A stretch of 64,000 bases of DNA from Panulirus ornatus (taxonomy: Eukaryota > Arthropoda > Malacostraca > Decapoda > Palinuridae), in NCBI RefSeq assembly GCF_036320965.1, contig NC_092225.1:32667887-32731886 (forward strand), in the 5' to 3' direction. Every line of letters begins with the position of its first letter. Within the stretch, counting starts at the first letter, position 1. This document shows positions 43,370 through 54,346 of the stretch, piece by piece. Below the pieces are notes generated by a model that was not told where the DNA came from, made no database searches, and saw only the letters and a list, made by a program, of their open reading frames with translations. A program made the translations under genes and the position numbers.

Positions 43370-44730
43370 TTTTTTTTTTTTTTTTTTTTTTTTTATACTT
43401 TGTCGCTGTCTCCCGCGCTTGCGAGGTAGCGCAAGGAAACAGACGAAAGAAATGGCCCAACCCCCCCCATTCACATGTATATACATACGTCCACACATGC
43501 AAATATACATACCTACACAGCTTTCCATAGCTTACCCCAGACGCTTCACATGCCTTGATTCAATCCACTGACAGCACGTCAACCCCGGTATACCACATCG
43601 CTCCAATTCACTCTATTCCTTGCCCTCCTTTCACCCTCCTGCATGTTCAGGCCCTGATCACACAAAATCTTTTTCACTCCATCTTTCCACCTCCAATTTG
43701 GTCTCCCTCTTCTCCTTGTTCCCTCCACCTCCGACACATATATCCTCTTGGTCAATCTTTCCTCACTCATCCTCTCCATGTGCCCAAACCACTTCAAAAC
43801 ACCCTCTTCTGCTCTCTCAACCACGCTCTTTTTATTTCCACACATCTCTCTTACCCTTACGTTACTCACTCGATCAAACCACCTCACACCACACATTGTC
43901 CTCAAACATCTCATTTCCAGCACATCCATCCTCCTGCGCACAACTCTATCCATAGCCCACGCCTCGCAACCATACAACATTGTTGGAACCACTATTCCTT
44001 CAAACATACCCATTTTTGCTTTCCGAGATAATGTTCTCGACTTCCACACATTCTTCAAGGCCCCCAGAATTTTCGCCCCCTCCCCCACCCTATGATCCAC
44101 TTCCGCTTCCATGGTTCCATCCGCTGCCAGATCCACTCCCAGATATCTAAAACACTTCACTTCCTCCAGTTTTTCTCCATTCAAACTCACCTCCCAATTG
44201 ACTTGACCCTTAACCCTGCTGTACCTAATAACCTTGCTCTTATTCACATTTACTCTTAACTTTCTTCTTCCACACGCTTTACCAAACTCAGTCACCAGCT
44301 TCTGCAGTTTCTCACATGAATCAGCCACCAGCGCTGTATCATCAGCGAACAACAACTGACTCACTTCCCAAGCTCTCTCATCCCCAACAGACTTCATACT
44401 TGCCCCTCTTTCCAAAACTCTTGCATTTACCTCCCAAACAACCCCATCCATAAACAAATTAAACAACTATGGAGACATCACACACCCCTGCCGCAAACCT
44501 ACATTCACTGAGAACCAATCACTTTCCTCTCTTCCTACACGTACACATGCCTTACATCCTCGATAAAAACTTTTCACTGCTTCTAACAACTTTCCTCCCA
44601 CACCATATATTCTTAATACCTTCCACAGAGCATCTCTATCAACTCTATCATATGCCTTCTCCAGATCCATAAATGCTACATACAAATCCATTTGCTTTTC
44701 TAAGTATTTCTCACATACATTCTTCAAAGC
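43370..44730 (-). mobile_element. RTE-A LINE, short form, 1361-bp nested insertion with 7-bp target duplication
   Basis: T-tail of about 25, tail box, short 3' UTR, complete C-terminal domain and RT back to NVCEKYLEKQMD. ATGAGTC is at 43363-43369 and 44731-44737. Without it the outer copy reads CACCATGAGTCATACATACATT, as in other copies. One internal stop sits near 44467 (TAG for the Trp codon of MSPWLF on the minus strand). Confidence 0.94.
43579..44466 (-). CDS. RTE-A reverse transcriptase C-terminal half (295 codons)
   Basis: Open from MFNLFMDGVVWEVN through LLFADDTALVADS (about residue 35), VNVNKSKVIRYS, FRYLGVDLAADG, YGCEAWAMD, WFGHMERMS and RGRPNWRWKDG to the natural end WSDVVYRG and TGA-type stop. 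Only the 5' part is missing, by a stop at 44467 and by truncation at 44730. It represents the RT palm with catalytic Asp pair and the tail domain. Confidence 0.85.
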   Translation of the reverse strand: MFNLFMDGVVWEVNARVLERGASMKSVGDERAWEVSQLLFADDTALVADSCEKLQKLVTEFGKACGRRKLRVNVNKSKVIRYSRVKGQVNWEVSLNGEKLEEVKCFRYLGVDLAADGTMEAEVDHRVGEGAKILGALKNVWKSRTLSRKAKMGMFEGIVVPTMLYGCEAWAMDRVVRRRMDVLEMRCLRTMCGVRWFDRVSNVRVREMCGNKKSVVERAEEGVLKWFGHMERMSEERLTKRIYVSEVEGTRRRGRPNWRWKDGVKKILCDQGLNMQEGERRARNRVNWSDVVYRG

Positions 44731-46355
44731 ATGAGTCATACATACATTAAATATCCTTACCAACCAGTCAACAACACAGTCACCCCCTTTTTTAATAAAT
44801 TCCGCTGCAATACCATCCAAACCTGCTGCCTTACTGGCTTTCATCTTCCGCAAAGCTTTTATTACCTCTTCTCTGTTTACTAAATGATTCTCCTTAATCC
44901 TCTCACTTCGCACACCACCTCGACCAGAACACCCTAAATCTGCCACTCTGTCATCTAAGACATTCGACAAACCTTCAAAATACTCACTCTATCTCCTTCT
45001 CGCATCACCACTACTTGTTATTACCTCCCCATTTGCCCCCTTCACCGATGTTCCCATTTGTTCTCTTGTCTTATGCACTTAATTTACCTCCTTCCAAAAC
45101 ATCTTTTTATTCTCCCCAGAATTTAATGATACTCTCTCACCCCAACTCTCATTTGCCCTCTTTTTCACCTCTTGCACCTTTCTCTTGACCTCCTGCCTCT
45201 TTCTTTTATACATCTCCCACTCATTTGCACTATTTCCCTGCAAAAATTGTCCAAATGCCTCTCCCTTCTCTTTCACTAATAATCTTACTTCTTCATCCCA
45301 CCACTCACTACCCTTTCTAATCTGCCCCCCTCCCACGCTTCTCATGCCACAAGCATCTTTTGCACAAGCCATCACTGCTTCCCTAAATACATCCCATTCC
45401 TCCCCCACTCCCCTATTGTCCTTTACTCTCACCTTTTTCCATTCTGCACTCAGACTCTCCTGGTACTTCCTCACACAAGTCTCCTTCCCAAGCTCACTTA
45501 CTCTCACCACTCTCTTCACCCCAGCATTCTCTCTTCTTTTCTGAAAACCTCTACAAATCTTCACCTTCCCCTCCACAAGATAATGATCAGACATCCCTGT
45601 AGTTGCCCCTCTCAGCACATTAACATCTAAAAGTCTCTCTTTCACACGCCTATCAATTAACACATAATCCAATAATGCTCTCTGGCCATCTCTCCTACTT
45701 ACATATGTATACTTATGTATATCTCTCTTTTTAAACCAGGTATTCCCAATCACCAGTCCTTTTTCAGGACATAAATCTACAAGCTCTTCACCATTTCCAT
45801 TTACATCACTGAACACCCCAAGTACACCAATTATTCCCTCAACTGCCACATTACTCACCTATGCATTCAAATCACCCATCTTTATAACCTGGTCTCGTGC
45901 ATCAAAACTACTAACACACTCACTCAGCTGCTTCCAAAACACTTGCCTCTCATGGTCTTTCTTCTCATGCCCAGGTGCATAGGCACCGATAATCACCCAT
46001 CTCCTCCATCCACTTTCAGTTTTATCCATATCACTTTAGAGTTTACTTTCTTACACTCCATCACATACTCCCACAACTCCTGTTTCAGGAGTAGTGCTAC
46101 TCCTTCCCTTGCTCTTGTCCTCTCATCAACCAATGACTTTACTCCCAAAACATTCCCAAACCCCTCTTCCCCTTTACCCTTGAGCTTCGTTTCACTCAGA
46201 GCCAATACATCTAGGTTCCTTTCCTCAAACATACTACCTATCTCTCCTTTTTTCTTATCTTGGTTACATCCACACACATTTAGACGCCCCAATCTGAGCC
46301 TTCGAGGAGGATGATTACTTCCCACGTGACTCCTTCTGTTTCCCCTTTTGAATCT
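44731..46355 (-). mobile_element. RTE-A LINE, 5' half of the near-full-length copy
   Basis: Resumes the outer copy: CVVDWLVRIFNVCMTH (44731 on), linker, and endonuclease. Minus-strand open piece 45079-45858 has DYVLIDRRVKE and SDHYLVEGKVKICRGF. Piece 45993-46325 has LRLGRLNVCGCNQD, LALSETKLKG and ARAREGVALLLKQ-type sequence. Together with 41581-43369 the element is about 3.4 kb, the best estimate here of full RTE-A length (long form). The 5' end is near 46355. Confidence 0.9.
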
Positions 46356-49300
46356 GAGTGAAACGAAACTAAAGGGTAAAGGCGAAGAGTGGTTTGTGAA
46401 TGTTTTGGGAGTAAAGTCAGGGTTGGTGAGAGGACAAGAGCAAGGGAAGGAGTAGCACTACTCCTGAAACAGGAGTGGTGGGAGTATGTGATAGAATGTA
46501 AGAAAGTAAACTCTAGATTGATATGGGTAAAGCTGAAAGTGAATGGAGAAAGATGGGCAATTATTGGTGCATATGCACCTGGGCATGAGAAGAAAGATCA
46601 TGAGAGGCAAGTGTTTTGGGAGCAGCTGATAGAGTGTGTTAGTAGTTTTGATGCACGAGATAGAGGTATAGCCATGGGTGATTTGAATGCAAAGGTGAGT
46701 AATGTGGCAGTTGAGGGAATAATTGGTGTACAAGGGGTGTTCAGTGTTTTAAATGGAAATGGTGAAGGGCTTCTAGGTTTGTGCGCTGAAAAAGGACTGG
46801 TGATTGGGAATACCTGGTTTAAAAAGAGAGATATACATAAGTATATGTAAGTAAGTAGGAGAGATGGCCAGAGAGCATTATTGGATTATGTGTTAATTGA
46901 TAGGTGTGCGAAAGAGAGACTTTTGGATGTTAATGTGCTGAGAGGTGCAACTGGAGGGATGTCTGATCATTATCTTGTGGAGGTGAAGGTGAAGATTTGC
47001 AGAGGCTTTCAGAAAAGAAGAGAGAATATTGGGGTGAAGAGAGTGGTGAGAGTAAGTGAGCTTGGGAAGGAGACTTGTGTGAGGAAGTACCAGGAGAGAC
47101 TGAGTACAGAATCGAAAAAGGTGCGAACAAAGAATGTAAGGGGAGTGGGGGAGGAATGGGATGTATTTAGGGAAGCAGTGATGGCTTGCGCAAAAGATAC
47201 TTGTGGCATGAGAAATGTGGGAGGTGGGCAGATTAGAAAGGGTAGTGAATGGTGGGATGAAGAAGTAAGATTATTAGTGAAAGAGAAGAGAGAGGCAGTT
47301 GGATGATTTTTGCAGGGAAATAATGCAAGTGACTGGGAGATGTATAAAAGAAAGAGGCAGAATGTCAAAAGAAAGGTGCAAGAGGTGAAAAAGAGGGCAA
47401 ATGAGAGTTGGGGTGAGCGAGCATCATTAAATTTTAGGGAGAATAAAAAGATGTTTTGGAAGGAGGTAAATTAAGTGTGTAAGACAAGGGAGCAAATGGG
47501 AACATCAGTGAAGGGGGCTAATGGGGAGGTGATAACAAGTAGTGGTGATGTGAGGAGATGGAGTGAGCATTTTGAAGGTTTGTTGAATGTGTTTGATGAT
47601 AGGGTGTTTTGGTCGAGGTGGTGTGCAAAGTGAGAGGGTTAGGAGAATGATTTGGTAAACAGAGAAGAGGTAGTAAAAGCTTTGTGGAAGATGAAAGCCG
47701 GTAAGGCAGTGGGTTTGGATGGTATTGCAGTGGAATTTAATATAAAAGGGGTTGACTGTTTTGTTGACTGGTTGGTAAGGTTATTTAATGTATGTATGAC
47801 TCATGGTGAGGTGCCTGAGGATTGGCAGAATGCATGCATAGTGCCATTGTACAAAGGCAAAGGGGATAAAGGTGAGTGCTCAAATTACAGAGGTGTAAGT
47901 TTGTTGAGTATTCCTGGGAAATTATATGGGAGAGTATTGATTGAAAGGGTGAAGGCATGTACAGAGCATCAGATTGTGGAAGAGCAGTATGGTTTCAGAA
48001 GTGGTAGAGGATGTGTGGGTCAGGTGTTTGCTTTGAAGAATGTATGTGAGAAATACTTAGAAAAGCAAATCGATTAGTATGTAGCATTTATGGATCTGGA
48101 GAAGGCATATGATAGAGTTGATAGAGATGCTCTGTGGAAGGTATTAAGAAAATATGGTGTGGGAGGCAAGTTGTTAGAAGCAGTGAAAAGTTCTTATCAA
48201 GGATGTAAGGCATGTGTATGAGTAGGAAGAGAGGAAAGTGATTGGTTCTCAGTGAATGTCGGTTTGCGGCAGGGGTGCGTGATGTCTCCATGGTTGTTTA
48301 ATTTGTTTATGGATGGGGTTTGTTAGGGAGGTGAATGCAAGAGTTTTGCAGAGAGGGGCGAGTATGCAGTCTGTTATGTATGAGAGAGCTTGGGAAGTGA
48401 GTCAGTTGTTGTTCGCTGATGATCTCTGGCAGCTGATTCATGTGAGAAACTGCAGAAGCTGGTGACCGAGTTTGGTAAAGTGTGTCAAAGAAGAAAGCTA
48501 AGAGTAAATGTGAATAAGAGCAAGGTTATTAGGTACAGTAGGGTTGAGGGACAAGTGAATTGGGAGGTAAGTTTGAATGGAGAAAAACTGGAGGAAATTA
48601 AGTGTTTTAGATATCTGGGAGTTGATTTGGCAGCGGATGGAACCAATGAAGCAGAAGTGAGTCACAGGGTGGGGGAGGGGGCAAAAGTTCTGGGAGTGTT
48701 GAAAAATGTGTGGAAGGCGAGAACATTATCTTGGAAAGCAAAAATGGGTATGTTTGAAAGAATAGTGGTTCCAACAATGTTATATGGTTGTGAGGCGTGG
48801 GCTATAGATGGAGTTGTGTGGAGGAGGGTGGATGTGTTGGAAATGAGATGTTTGAGGACAATATGCGGTGTGAGGTGGTTTGATCGAGTAAGTAATGAAA
48901 GGGTAAGAGACATGTGTGGTAATAAAAAGAGTGTGGTTGAGAGAGCAGAAGAGGGTGTGTTGAAATGGTTTGGTCACATGGAGATAATGAGTGAGGAAAG
49001 ATTGACAAAGAGGGTATATGTGTCAGAGGTGGAGGGAATGAGGAGAAATGGGAGACCAAATTGGAGGTGGAAAGATGGAGTGGAAAAGATTTTGAGTGAT
49101 CGGGGCCTGAACATGCAGGAGGGTGAAAGGCGTGCAAGGAATAGAGTGAATTGGAATGATGTGCTATACTGTGGTCAACGTGCTGTCAGTGGATTGAACC
49201 AGGGCATGTGAAGCGTCTGGGGTAAACCATGGAAAGTTTATGGGCCTGGATGTGGAAAGGGAGCTGTGGTTTTGGTGCATTATACATGACAGCTAGAGAC

Positions 49301-49520
49301 TGAGTGTGAACAAATGTGGCCTTTGTTGTCTTTTCCTAGCGCTACCTTGCACACATGTGGGGGGGAGGGGGTTGTCATTTCATGTAAGGCTGGGTGGCAA
49401 CGGGAATGAATAAAGGCATGTGTGGATGTGTATGTATATACATGTGGATGTGGGTGGGTTGGGCCATTCTTTTGTCTTTCCTTGCGCTTCCTCACTAACG
49501 CGGGAGACAGCGACAATGTA
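46356..49520 (+). mobile_element. RTE-A LINE, long form, near full length
   Basis: Starts at the SETKL region of the endonuclease (LSETKLKGKGEEWF, with a shift) and has EN to 46980 (GDLNAKVS near 46677, SDHYLVEVKVKIC near 46958), linker to 47640, RT (47652-48420) and C-terminal domain (48462-49211, fully open). The long 3' UTR ends with the box ACTAACGCGGGAGACAGCGACAATG and AATAGAAATAATT. At least five stops or frameshifts. It lies head to head with the minus-strand copy. Confidence 0.9.
48462..49211 (+). pseudogene. RTE-A C-terminal domain fragment (249 codons)
   Basis: The open end of the RTE-A ORF: KVCQRRKLRVNVNKSKVIRY, LEEIKCFRYLGVDLAADG, YGCEAWAID, RWFDRVSNERVRDMCG, LKWFGHMEIMS and GRPNWRWKDG, with a long end to GLNQGM. 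The catalytic box upstream is interrupted (FADD then a deletion at about 48420), so the copy cannot code for active RT. Confidence 0.8.
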
Positions 49521-49554
49521 TAATAGAAATAATTAAATCTAGTCCATGAATTAC

Positions 49555-49860
49555 TTTTTCTTTAAACATAAATACCTTTCTGCTTTAGTGAGGTACTATC
49601 ATGAGTAAACAAACAATGACACCATTTGCTCACATTCAGCTTTAGCTGTTATTTGTAATGTACAGTCTACTGCCAAGTCCCACAGACTATTCCATGGTTT
49701 ACCTTTACCAAGTCTGCTTTCTATGCTCTGGCTCAGTCCATTCACAGAATGTTGCCTCCATATACCACATTGATCTAGTGTATGTATTGCTGTCTTGAAT
49801 GTGGATACTCTGATACCTCAAAGCCTTCTTCATTTCTTGCCTCCATCTCCTCAGTCACAT
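49555..49860 (-). mobile_element. Fossil RTE-type 3' end
   Basis: The + strand shows TTTAGTGAGGTACTATCATGAGTAAACAAAC (degraded box), CTTTAGCTGTTATTTGTAATG and CCATGGTTTACCTTTACCAAG..TGCTTTC, the same order as in the RTE-A 3' UTR and ORF end, with many changes. Confidence 0.6.
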
Positions 49861-51079
49861 AATATTATGAAAGTAACTACAACTTACTGGTAGTAGTTGG
49901 TAGACAGCCAATGACCAGGGAGGTATATTACCAGTGCTAATGGTAATGACCAGTGGGTATGAGGAGGGTTAATGACAGCTGTGTAGTGAGCCAACACTTT
50001 AGTGCTTGTCAAGTTCCACTCCTCTGACCCAGGTAGCTGTCTTTTTTCTGTGGACTACTAGCATTCTATCTAGAAGCATACAATTTCTCATTGTCATACA
50101 TAACACTTGACAACACTTAACTCACACAGCTTATTCTTTGTACCTCTAGATTTTCCTGCTGTGAGCACTTCGTGCTAGCACTGCGTTTTAACAAAATGGT
50201 AGGAGCAATAGCTGGAAGTAGTTGGTAGGAATCTCTAGGCTCCTAGGAGCATTAGGTAGAAACATTTGGTAGAAATATTAGGTAGGAACATTAGGCAGGA
50301 GCATAAGGTTACTTCTACTTGTTTACTGAGAAAGCCAGAAATCTTTTATAATCAGAAGACTTTTGCACATTTGTCAGTGTCTCCTACAAGTAACTGATGA
50401 TGAAGCGAGACTTCTTAGCCTAAAAGAGTGATATGTAAATATAATGATAACTAGTTAACTAGGAAAGAACATCAACATGTCTTGGAAACCTTTTGAAGAA
50501 AGAGCAAGTGTGTTAAGCGGAGAAAAAAAAAGGGAGAGGATCAAATGTGTTTACGATTATAAAGCCACATTTGCCTTCAACCTTCTGAAACTGGAGTAGG
50601 CAAGAAAAGGTCATGTAGGTCAGAGAAAAGTACATTCTTCTCCCAGATATGATGGCTTCTTACTGAAGATCAAAAGCATCTTTCAAGAAGAGAAAGACTC
50701 GAGTGTCTTACTTCTTTGAGTACTTCTGTAAAATCAGAAGACTTATACTCCTATGAAAAAGGTTGAGGAGGGTAAAAGTCTGAGGGTTGGGCAAACTAAG
50801 CACCCTGTGGACTGTTGCCAAAGTTACACATACCACAAAGAAGGCACTCCTCTTAACAAGAGCTATACATACAGAACTTAAGTGAAGACACACCTTTCCT
50901 CAAATTAGACCCAGTTAGCTTTTAAAAAAAACAGCAAAAGCCATGTTTTCCAAATGCAAAGCAGAGGAACCAACCTAAGGACTGACTAAAAAAAACCACA
51001 ATGATCATAACTTATTTCAATGATCATATCAAAACCTGCACTATTCATTTTTGCAATCTCAAGACTTTTTTCTTGAAAT
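49861..51079. other. MOCOS intron with a degenerate minisatellite
   Basis: No gene recognised. At about 50205-50312 there is a run of imperfect units of about 15 bp built on TTAGGTAGGAACA and GGAGCAT. Confidence 0.5.
50205..50312. repeat. Degenerate minisatellite, ~15-bp units
   Basis: Repeated variants of (C)ATTAGGTAG(A/G)AA and AGGAGCA, for example CATTAGGTAGAAACATTTGG then TAGAAATATTAGGTAGGAAC. Copy number is about six with variable spacing. Confidence 0.65.
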
Positions 51080-51130
51080 TCAGGCTTATATTTGGGCAAC
51101 TGTTGTTTTCTGATGACAGTATTTGTGACA
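51080..51130 (+). mobile_element. Fossil RTE catalytic-box fragment, left part
   Basis: GGGCAACTGTTGTTTTCTGATGAC encodes GQLLFSDD, a decayed version of SQLLFADD. It resumes at 52220 after the nested RTE-A copy. Confidence 0.6.
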
Positions 51131-52219
51131 GTATTTGTTTATGGATGGGGTTGTTAGGGAGGTAAATGCAAGAGTTTTGGAAAGAGGGGCAAGTATGAAG
51201 TCTGTTGGGGATAAGAGAGCTTGGGAAGTGAGTCAGTTGTTGTTCGCTGATGATACAGCGCTGGTGGCTGATTCATGTGAGAAACTGCAGAAGCTGGTGA
51301 CTGAGTTTGGTAAAGTGTGTGGAAGAAGAAAGTTAAGAGTAAATGTGAATAAGAGCAAGGTTATTAGGTACAGTAAGGTTGAGGGTCAAGTCAATTGGGA
51401 GGTGAGTTTGAATGGAGAAAAACTGGAGGAAGTGAAGTGTTTTAGATATCTGGGAGTGGATCTGGCAGCGGATGGAACCATGGAAGCGGAAGTGGATCAT
51501 AGGGTGGGGGAGGGGGCGAAAATTCTGGGGGCCTTGAAGAATGTGTGGAAGTCGAGAACATTATCTCGGAAAGCAAAAATGGGTATGTTTGAAGGAATAG
51601 TGGTTCCAACAATGTTGTATGGTTGCGAGGCATGGGCTATGGATAGAGTTGTGCGCAGGAGGATGGATGTGCTGGAAATGAGATGTTTGAGGACAATGTG
51701 TGGTGTGAGGTGGTTTGATCGAGTGAGTAACGTAAGGGTAAGAGAGATGTGTGGAAATAAAAAGAGCGTGGTTGAGAGAGCAGAAGAGGGTGTTTTGAAG
51801 TGGTTTGGGCACATGGAGAGGATGAGTGAGGAAAGATTGACCAAGAGGATATATGTGTCGGAGGTGGAGGGAGCAAGGAGAAGAGGGAGACCAAATTGGA
51901 GGTGGAAAGATGGAGTGAAAAAGATTTTGTGTGATCGGGGCCTGAACATGCAGGAGGGTGAAAGGAGGGCAAGGAATAGAGTGAATTGGAGCGATGTGGT
52001 ATACCGGGGTTGACGTGCTGTCAGTGGATTGAATCAAGGCATGTGAAGCGTCTGGGGTAAACCATGGAAAGCTGTGTAGGTATGTATATTTGCGTGTGTG
52101 GACGTATGTATATACATGTGTATGGGGGGGGGTTGGGCCATTTCTTTCGTCTGTTTCCTTGCGCTACCTCGCAAACACGGGAGACAGCAACAAAGTATAA
52201 TAAAAAAGAATAAAAAAAT
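51131..52219 (+). mobile_element. RTE-A LINE, short form, nested with 13-bp target duplication
   Basis: Begins at the FMDGVV codons and runs intact to the ORF end, short 3' UTR, box GCAAACACGGGAGACAGCAAC and an AT-rich tail (AAAGTATAATAAAAAAGAATAAAAAAAT). AGTATTTGTGACA is at 51118-51130 and 52220-52232. Four extra bases (GTAT) at the 5' junction repeat part of the target. Confidence 0.93.
51135..52013 (+). CDS. RTE-A reverse transcriptase C-terminal half (292 codons)
   Basis: Open frame from FMDGVVREVNARV through LLFADDTALVADS (residues about 32-44), the thumb and tail-domain motifs FRYLGVDLAADG, YGCEAWAMD, RWFDRVSNVRVREMCG, WFGHMERMS and GRPNWRWKDG, ending WSDVVYRG with TGA. Identical in layout to 43579-44466 and 59142-59948. 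5'-truncated, so not a full enzyme. Confidence 0.86.
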   Translation: MFMDGVVREVNARVLERGASMKSVGDKRAWEVSQLLFADDTALVADSCEKLQKLVTEFGKVCGRRKLRVNVNKSKVIRYSKVEGQVNWEVSLNGEKLEEVKCFRYLGVDLAADGTMEAEVDHRVGEGAKILGALKNVWKSRTLSRKAKMGMFEGIVVPTMLYGCEAWAMDRVVRRRMDVLEMRCLRTMCGVRWFDRVSNVRVREMCGNKKSVVERAEEGVLKWFGHMERMSEERLTKRIYVSEVEGARRRGRPNWRWKDGVKKILCDRGLNMQEGERRARNRVNWSDVVYRG

Positions 52220-52334
52220 AGTATTTGTGACATTCAAATGTAAACAGCAGAAGTTGGTGTAAGATTTTGGGAGAGTGTGTAAAAGGAGAAATTCAAGAGT
52301 AAATGTGAATAAAGCGAGCTTATTAGATTTAGCA
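52220..52334 (+). mobile_element. Fossil RTE fragment, right part, joined to a CR1-like piece
   Basis: Continues the fragment at 51080: CAGAAGTTGGTG, GGGAGAGTGTGTAAAAGGAG, then the VNVNK stretch and TTATTAGATTTAGCAG. At about 52335 the sequence switches to a CR1/L2-type LINE. Confidence 0.65.
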
Positions 52335-52470
52335 GTACACAATGCCAGAACTAGACTATGCTTCCCAGGTTTGTTCACTGCACCTAAAGAGGTAACAGAG
52401 AAGGTTCAGAAGAGGGCAACAAAGTTGGTACCAGAATTAAACTACAGGGAAAGATTGGAGGCCTAAATTT
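52335..52470 (+). mobile_element. CR1/L2-type LINE fragment
   Basis: ATGCCAGAACTAGACTATGC and the VQKRATKLVPELNYRERLEA reading align with the equivalent part of the element at 31018-31160. Confidence 0.7.
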
Positions 52471-53419
52471 ACCCACTTAGGGTAAAACATACTGCTATGT
52501 AGCTACTTCCCAACATGTTGTAATGAACCCCTTGAATTCATGTCATCCTTGTTTCTTGACTTAGAAGGATCCCTTTTTCTCTTCTGATGATAAGAAGAAA
52601 TAACTTGAAGGGTAACTATCAACTGTGAATGAACAGGAGACTTGAATACCATGTTGCATCTCTGACCTGGCAGGGCAGCACTCACCTGTAGGTTAAATGT
52701 TTCAAGGCAATTATCCATATACCTGAAACAGCAGGCCTCACAAAAACAGCAGGCCTCAAAAAATGTACTGTCTTTAACCTGAGTTCTTCTGAACAAACAT
52801 CTCTTGCTTGGAAAGTCAATCCCAATCCTAAGTTGTGTTGAGAAGCTAGAAAGTGTCGTTCAAATACAGAATGGGCCACATATTTCTCTGAAGCATATTA
52901 TAGACACCTCCACTGTTGTTATTTGAGCTTTCTTTTTCAAAAACTTCCTTAAAAAAAGAAAAAAATCGAAATAAGAAAAGTAAAACACAAAATGTTGTGG
53001 GTTGGTTGAACATAACAAAGTCTAATGTTGCTGGCAGTGTGTTAGAGCTGATGTTTTGATGTCTTCAGGTACATCAGTTCTTAGGATACAGTAAGAACAT
53101 ATAGTTCATGTCATAGAGAAATAATGAAAAAAATTTCCGTTAATCACCACTGAAGGTCACAGATAAAAGTGCTGACACTGTAAATCAATTTAAGCTATGG
53201 TCAGCAGATGTGAACAGCATCAGCGAGCAAGTGTAAATCAATGGTTAAGTGCCACTTGGTACTATCTCTCCTTCATACTGTGATGTCATATTCCTTAGTA
53301 GGCTATTGTATGCCTGTTGAGTCCTGTGTATGAGTATCTGTCAACCTTATGTGTTTTACTATGGTTCAATAAGTGAATCCTCTCATATACACTTTATTTT
53401 GGGTTGTTAGGTGGTGCTT
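52471..53419. other. MOCOS intron sequence
   Basis: AT-rich. There is a short local duplication (CAGCAGGCCTCA at about 52730 and 52748). No gene or clear transposon recognised. Confidence 0.5.
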
Positions 53420-53850
53420 TTATTCCCCACCTGGCAAGTGCTCCTTAATACTTTGGTATCTGGGAGCGAACATGGGAGTGATTGGAATCATGGGTGCTGT
53501 AGTAACTCATAGGGTAGGAGTGGGAATTAAGGTCTTGGGATCAGTGTATGTATGAGCAAAGATGGATATGTTTAAGAGTGCAGTAGTCCTGACGGTTTTG
53601 TATGGTTGCAGGTCTTGGACCTTGAATGCAAGGGAAAGAAAGAAGAGGTTGGAAGTGCAGGAAAGGAAATCCCCTAGGTTGATACATGATGGGTTGATAT
53701 GTGGTGGGTTGATCAAGTAAGAAGTGACAGTGCTAAGAGATGAGCAACAGTGAGCACAGTCTAACAGTGGGCAGACCAATGCGTGCTGAAATAGTTCAGG
53801 CATATAGAGACGATGAGTAGAGAGATTAACAAAGAAGATCTGACATAAGT
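53420..53850 (+). mobile_element. Fossil RTE-type C-terminal fragment
   Basis: TTGGTATCTGGGAGCGAACATGG and GGGTGCTGTAGTAACTCATAGGGT match the FRYLGV...EVSHRVG region. TTTTGTATGGTTGCAGGTCTTGG matches the MLYGCEAW region. Very decayed. Confidence 0.65.
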
Positions 53851-54346
53851 GTCAGAAACACCTACCTGTGAGTAACTACAAAATTTCTTGAGGCAAGGAT
53901 AGCATCAGTGCTCACCCTTTATTTTGCTTGATTCACAGTAATCATATTTTCTGTAGCCACATTATATAGTTGTTGGTCATGGGTTAATCCAGGACCTGCC
54001 TTAACCCACTCAACTAAATTTGTTTTGAAGGTTTCAGTGATTATTCTACTTTGACTCCAAATATCTTTAAGCAAAGCATTGAAAAGACTCCATCTTTCTT
54101 GCTGGGCTTCCAGACATTCCTGTTTGATGCCTTTTTGGTATATTCTGAGGAATGTTCACAGAAGATACTTTATTCTTCCAATCTGTGAAATATGTAATTC
54201 CAGTTCGAATCACCACAACTCCAGTATGTTTTTTGATTTCATACATCTATTACTATACATTTTCTTCTTTCTAAATTGCATCATTCAAGTTTCTCTTGCT
54301 CTTTAGTTATAATTCTTCCTTCATTTCCTAAATCATTCTTGTACAG
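53851..54346. other. MOCOS intron sequence
   Basis: No gene recognised. Confidence 0.4.
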
